Part shown: one piece after another, positions 60,901 to 64,000 of the stretch
How positions within the stretch are numbered: position 1 is the stretch's first letter
Layout of the letters: each line of letters begins with the position of its first letter
Assembly: GCA_921293015.1 (NCBI GenBank)
Contig: OV121088.1
Location: forward strand, 35,212,010-35,276,009
Reading direction: 5' to 3'
Origin: Phorcus lineatus
Lineage: Eukaryota; Mollusca; Gastropoda; Trochida; Trochidae
Length of the DNA: 64,000 bases
Program-made: the position numbers and the translations under genes
The notes under the pieces: model-generated
The model's database searches: none
What the model saw: the letters and a program-made list of their open reading frames with translations, nothing else
Told to the model about the DNA's origin: nothing

Positions 60901-63900
60901 AGCTATTTGAACGGAGAAGCTAAAAAGCTTCACTAGCACGGCCGCAGGGGTGGAAATAACCCATTGCCCGACGCCCGAGTCCAGTGAATTATTCTGTCGG
61001 GCAAGTCAAATTGCTTACAACACTGTACCGTTGTCCAGTGGATTATCTCAAAGGGTCCAATTAAATATATATTTGTAAGATGTAAATAAAAAGCTAAATT
61101 TATCGTGATGTGAATTTTTAATTCAAAGGAGTAAACAATATCGAAATCCTACGTATTTTGTCGTATCTCCGGCGATGTTTTGGCTTCAAAGTAATAAAGA
61201 GTTACCTTTCTTGGATCAGTGAAGCATGCGCACATAACTCCGAACATCAACACTTCTTCTGTCAGCTATCATAATTTTGTTGGCTAACATTGTTGAGAGC
61301 TCGTTGGAATTTTAGGGGAAAACAATGCGGTGAATTCGTATTCAAAATCAAACTTGTACAAAGACACAATAACTTTTTTAGAAGATCCCAAAGTGAATTT
61401 TAAAAAGCTGTATTAATTTTTTCCAGCGATGCTAATACCGCTACCCATTCAAAGGATTATTTATTTGTGAAATCCTTTTATGTATAAATTTATACTTGAT
61501 AACAAATTAGGTATATCAAAAAATATAAACCGGTACGATTAGATCGATTTGTGAAGGCTACGTTTCTGTTTTCTTGAAATAGGAAACTTAAAATATATCG
61601 GACATATCACTTAGTAAAATATTGATACGCAGCAATGATAGATAGACGTAACTTGTATTTACCTAGATGAAAAGAAGTTCGTTTCGGTAAGATTCACGGA
61701 GATTCGATGTGGTTTTGGATACGAACTGACCACAGAAATAGGCTACCGTGTGCAGTTTTAAAATCAGCTGCTTTTTGGAAATACAAAAAAGATAGGTTCT
61801 TTTGATTGTTTACAACATCTTAAAAGGTTATATAATATACTTCGATGTTCACAAATAAAAATTTAAGAGTCATAAGAAAGGAAAGCGCATTTTGGACATG
61901 TATCCGTAAGTTTTACATTTTTCAAAACAAAAATGTAATGACATGTGGTATTAGTATAAAATGATTGATCTCTGACATAAGGGAATTCAAATACATTTCA
62001 TGAAAAAAAGTCATTTCAAAATAGACTATTTAAAATCTCATGAACTGCAAAACATAGTTAGATTTGTGTAATATTAAAATCATAGTGTCACATCCTAGCT
62101 TTCTGGACTAAAAAAGTTTTATTTATTTATATACGCCACTGCGTGTTTAAAAAATTATTTTTTTGGAGCTGTATTTAATCATTCTCTGAGACAGTCAATT
62201 AACATTTTTTATGATTATTGTTAAAGGAAAACAATACTTACCTTAATTGGTTTTTCTTTATTAAAAACAGGCTGTATTTGTATAATTTATTACTTCATTA
62301 CCAATTTTTGCGTGAACAGATCTTTTTTTATCATTCGAAATAGTGGTACAGTAGAATGAAAATCAGGGCAAGTGAATTAACATGTGCTACTGTACCTGAG
62401 TCCAGCAGCAAATAAAAAGTTATTTCCACCCCTGGGCCGTTGCATGACGTAATTCAATTGTTTCATGACGTCACAGACGATGTCATATGCTTGTTGCGTC
62501 ATTTCACTGAGTAGGATACCATTTATATTTCACTCAGTGAAAATACAGGTTTTATTTTCACCGATAAATGGCCATTCGAAGTATAATAAATGGGTATGTC
62601 AGGGATGGAAATTTTCAGCTAATCCGATAATGGTCCTAATTGTAATTATATTCATTGATTTCTCGTGGAATCTTAAATCCATGCATTTCAGCCCTTTTTC
62701 GGATCTCCATTGTCATCCCTGGTTCATATACTATAAGTATTGATTAAGCACTACACGAATTGACTATAACCTTTACTACAGACTCAGCGGACGAGAGTGT
62801 GACGGTGGATGTGACGGCGGTCGAGGGGAGCTCACCTGAGGGAGATCCACCTGAAGGAGATCAGGCTCGTGAGAAGTCGTGTGAGACGAGGGGCGGGGGC
62901 AAGGAACAGACCGGCCTACAGTACGGGACACCAGACGAACTCTCTCAGAGTGAATTCACATCTACATCCAGAACAGAGCAACAGACAGTTGCACAGGTGG
63001 GTAAAGACTTGGTTGGAGAAATGTCTGTATGGTTTTTAATCTTGAAAACATATCTACCAAAAAGAGAATATATCTACTAAAGTGCCTCATAAAAAGTGAT
63101 ATTCAGACAGCCTATTTCAGGCAGTGGCCGATACTGGATTACTTCCGTAATTAATTAATTCTGCTTCTGATACATGAACATCACAGAATTGTTTGGCAAA
63201 AGTGTTGAATATGGTGTTGAATTTGCAGGAAGATGAAGACTCCACGGAGGTTGTGGGCAACAGTTTCATGAACGTGGATGAGGAAGTGTCAATCAAAGAA
63301 GACCCCGCCTCTCCCGCAAGCTCTGTCTCGTCCAAGGTCAGCGAGACTGGCGGCAAAACTAGGGTTGGTCCAGGTCGCAGGAGCAGAGGTTAGAATACAA
63401 CCGTTGTTCCGTTAATAAAGTATTATAGTTAACCATTCAATTGTTTAAAATACTGTTTCTAAGCTTGAAAATTTTGGCATCTTTTCATAAAAAAGTTTTT
63501 ATTTCAGGACGAGGGAGAGGAAGACGAGGCAGATCGACCCGGAGATCAGTTCAGGTAATTTCTATCAAGTATTCATAACTATAAAATCCGTAAGATTTTT
63601 TATAAAAATGATATTACCAAATATTACTTGAATGCCCTTTGTTGAATTATTGGATATAAATCTGTAGATTTTTTATGTAATATTCTCATAAAAAATTATA
63701 TTACCAAATATTTCTTGCATGCCCTTTGTTGAATTATTTGAAAACTATTAAAAAGAATACATATTCAGATTAAAGCTACATTACGATTAGCTATCTGATG
63801 TATTTATTTAGTTTTTCTCTGTTAAATGTTTTCGGTTACTTTGTTGTGAGAATTGTATACTTTGATAAAAGGCAAATTAAAGTTTGCTATTTGATTTAAT

Positions 63901-64000
63901 ATTATTTTCTCTGTTCTCTATTGAAGGATGATGACAAGAAGGATGACGCCAGTTCAAAACACAGCGATGCCGATCTATCGGATGATGACGATCTACGAGA
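54984..64000 (+). CDS. BRD8: BRD8 (bromodomain-containing protein 8), N-terminal part, continues beyond the window
   Basis: Nuclear subunit of the NuA4/TIP60 histone acetyltransferase complex. Coding exons: 54984-55005, 55390-55483, 55938-56007, 56381-56430, 56790-56909, 57160-57240, 57536-57609, 57806-57918, 58645-58797, 59220-59478, 59871-60035, 62782-62996, 63229-63388, 63508-63554 and 63927 to the edge. They join in one frame to about 565 aa. Residues 18-82 form the MYB/SANT-like N-terminal module; SGDQNWVSVSRAIKP (34-48), WFSQK (58-62), QYSDLLE (67-73) and ETPKRKRG (76-83) are diagnostic of BRD8. A Glu/Lys/Ala-rich coiled coil covers about 95-170 and a second helix-rich stretch 262-315. 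APTLSKLL (347-354) matches the conserved vertebrate APTLSRLL. The tail is acidic, Ser-rich and includes an Arg-Gly cluster near 515-541. All introns are GT-AG except intron 5, which is GC-AG. The bromodomain lies outside the window. Confidence 0.97.
60062..60477. mobile_element. MITE of the same family in BRD8 intron 11, longer copy
   Basis: Ends carry CTGATTAAAATCAACCATG and its complement (CATGGTTAATTTTAATCAGACT). It is flanked by 8-bp direct repeats GCTTCATT (60054-60061 and 60478-60485). The right third, GCCTAGACAGATAGAGTTTG then TTTATTCCTCAGAACATGG, matches the copy at 4453-4602. Nothing coding. Confidence 0.8.
60711..60860. mobile_element. Palindromic end of an element in BRD8 intron 11
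   Basis: TTTGACATTTCTCGTCGAATA and its complement at 60839-60859 form the outer arms. The loop includes CACGAGTGGCGTAGCCACGA, itself a palindrome. The element seems to continue to about 62590, where TGACGTCA and TTTCACTCAGTGAAAATA motifs lie, interrupted by the hAT-like insertion. Confidence 0.65.
60945..62434. mobile_element. hAT-like non-autonomous transposon, about 1.5 kb
   Basis: Perfect 16-bp terminal inverted repeats CAGGGGTGGAAATAAC (60945-60960; complement 62419-62434), with the CAGGGGTG start typical of hAT ends. GGCCG occurs directly outside both ends, a 5-bp direct repeat shorter than the usual 8 bp. Secondary inverted motifs such as GGGCAAGTCAAATTGC and its relatives lie inside. 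No coding frame. Confidence 0.8.

Overview
The window is eukaryotic nuclear DNA from an invertebrate animal. It is AT-rich, its genes are split by GT-AG introns (0.1 to 12.5 kb), and it carries many degraded transposons. The gene content, the compact BRD8 gene and the mix of tRNA-derived SINEs, MITEs and Tc1, LINE and hAT relics suggest a lophotrochozoan, most likely a bivalve mollusc. This placement is inference, not read directly.

Three protein-coding genes can be built exon by exon with consistent splice phases. (1) A complete two-exon class A GPCR of 329 aa, plus strand (19219-21270), resembles histamine H3/H4 receptors and keeps the aminergic Asp 3.32 and the H3/H4-type Glu 5.46. (2) A complete four-exon clarin-family tetraspan gene of 274 aa, minus strand (53267 down to 32128), has three large introns. 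(3) The first 15 coding exons of BRD8, a subunit of the NuA4/TIP60 acetyltransferase complex, lie on the plus strand from 54984 and run off the right edge. Clarin and BRD8 are divergent, with start codons about 1.7 kb apart. A YY1-like ATGGCGGC motif sits on the BRD8 start codon.

Bases 1-19000 hold no convincing gene. They are a transposon graveyard: two Tc1-like transposase relics, several inverted-repeat elements with recognisable target-site duplications, a SINE fused to a 30-bp tandem array, a poly-G/poly-C foldback, and a LINE ORF2 3' fragment. Bases 21300-32100 hold a second LINE 3' fragment and two tRNA-derived SINEs just downstream or inside clarin, and are otherwise featureless.

The clarin introns contain a 1.66-kb element with long terminal inverted repeats, several minisatellites (about 36-, 105- and 49-bp units) and a duplicated dispersed repeat. 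The 49-bp minisatellite abuts clarin exon 2 and appears to be built from that exon's own 3' splice site. BRD8 intron 11 holds a MITE, a palindromic element and a hAT-like element nested in it.

No wholly new multi-gene system was found. The most interesting points are the splice-site-derived minisatellite, the nested and long-TIR palindromic elements, and the MITE family with matching 8-bp target duplications.
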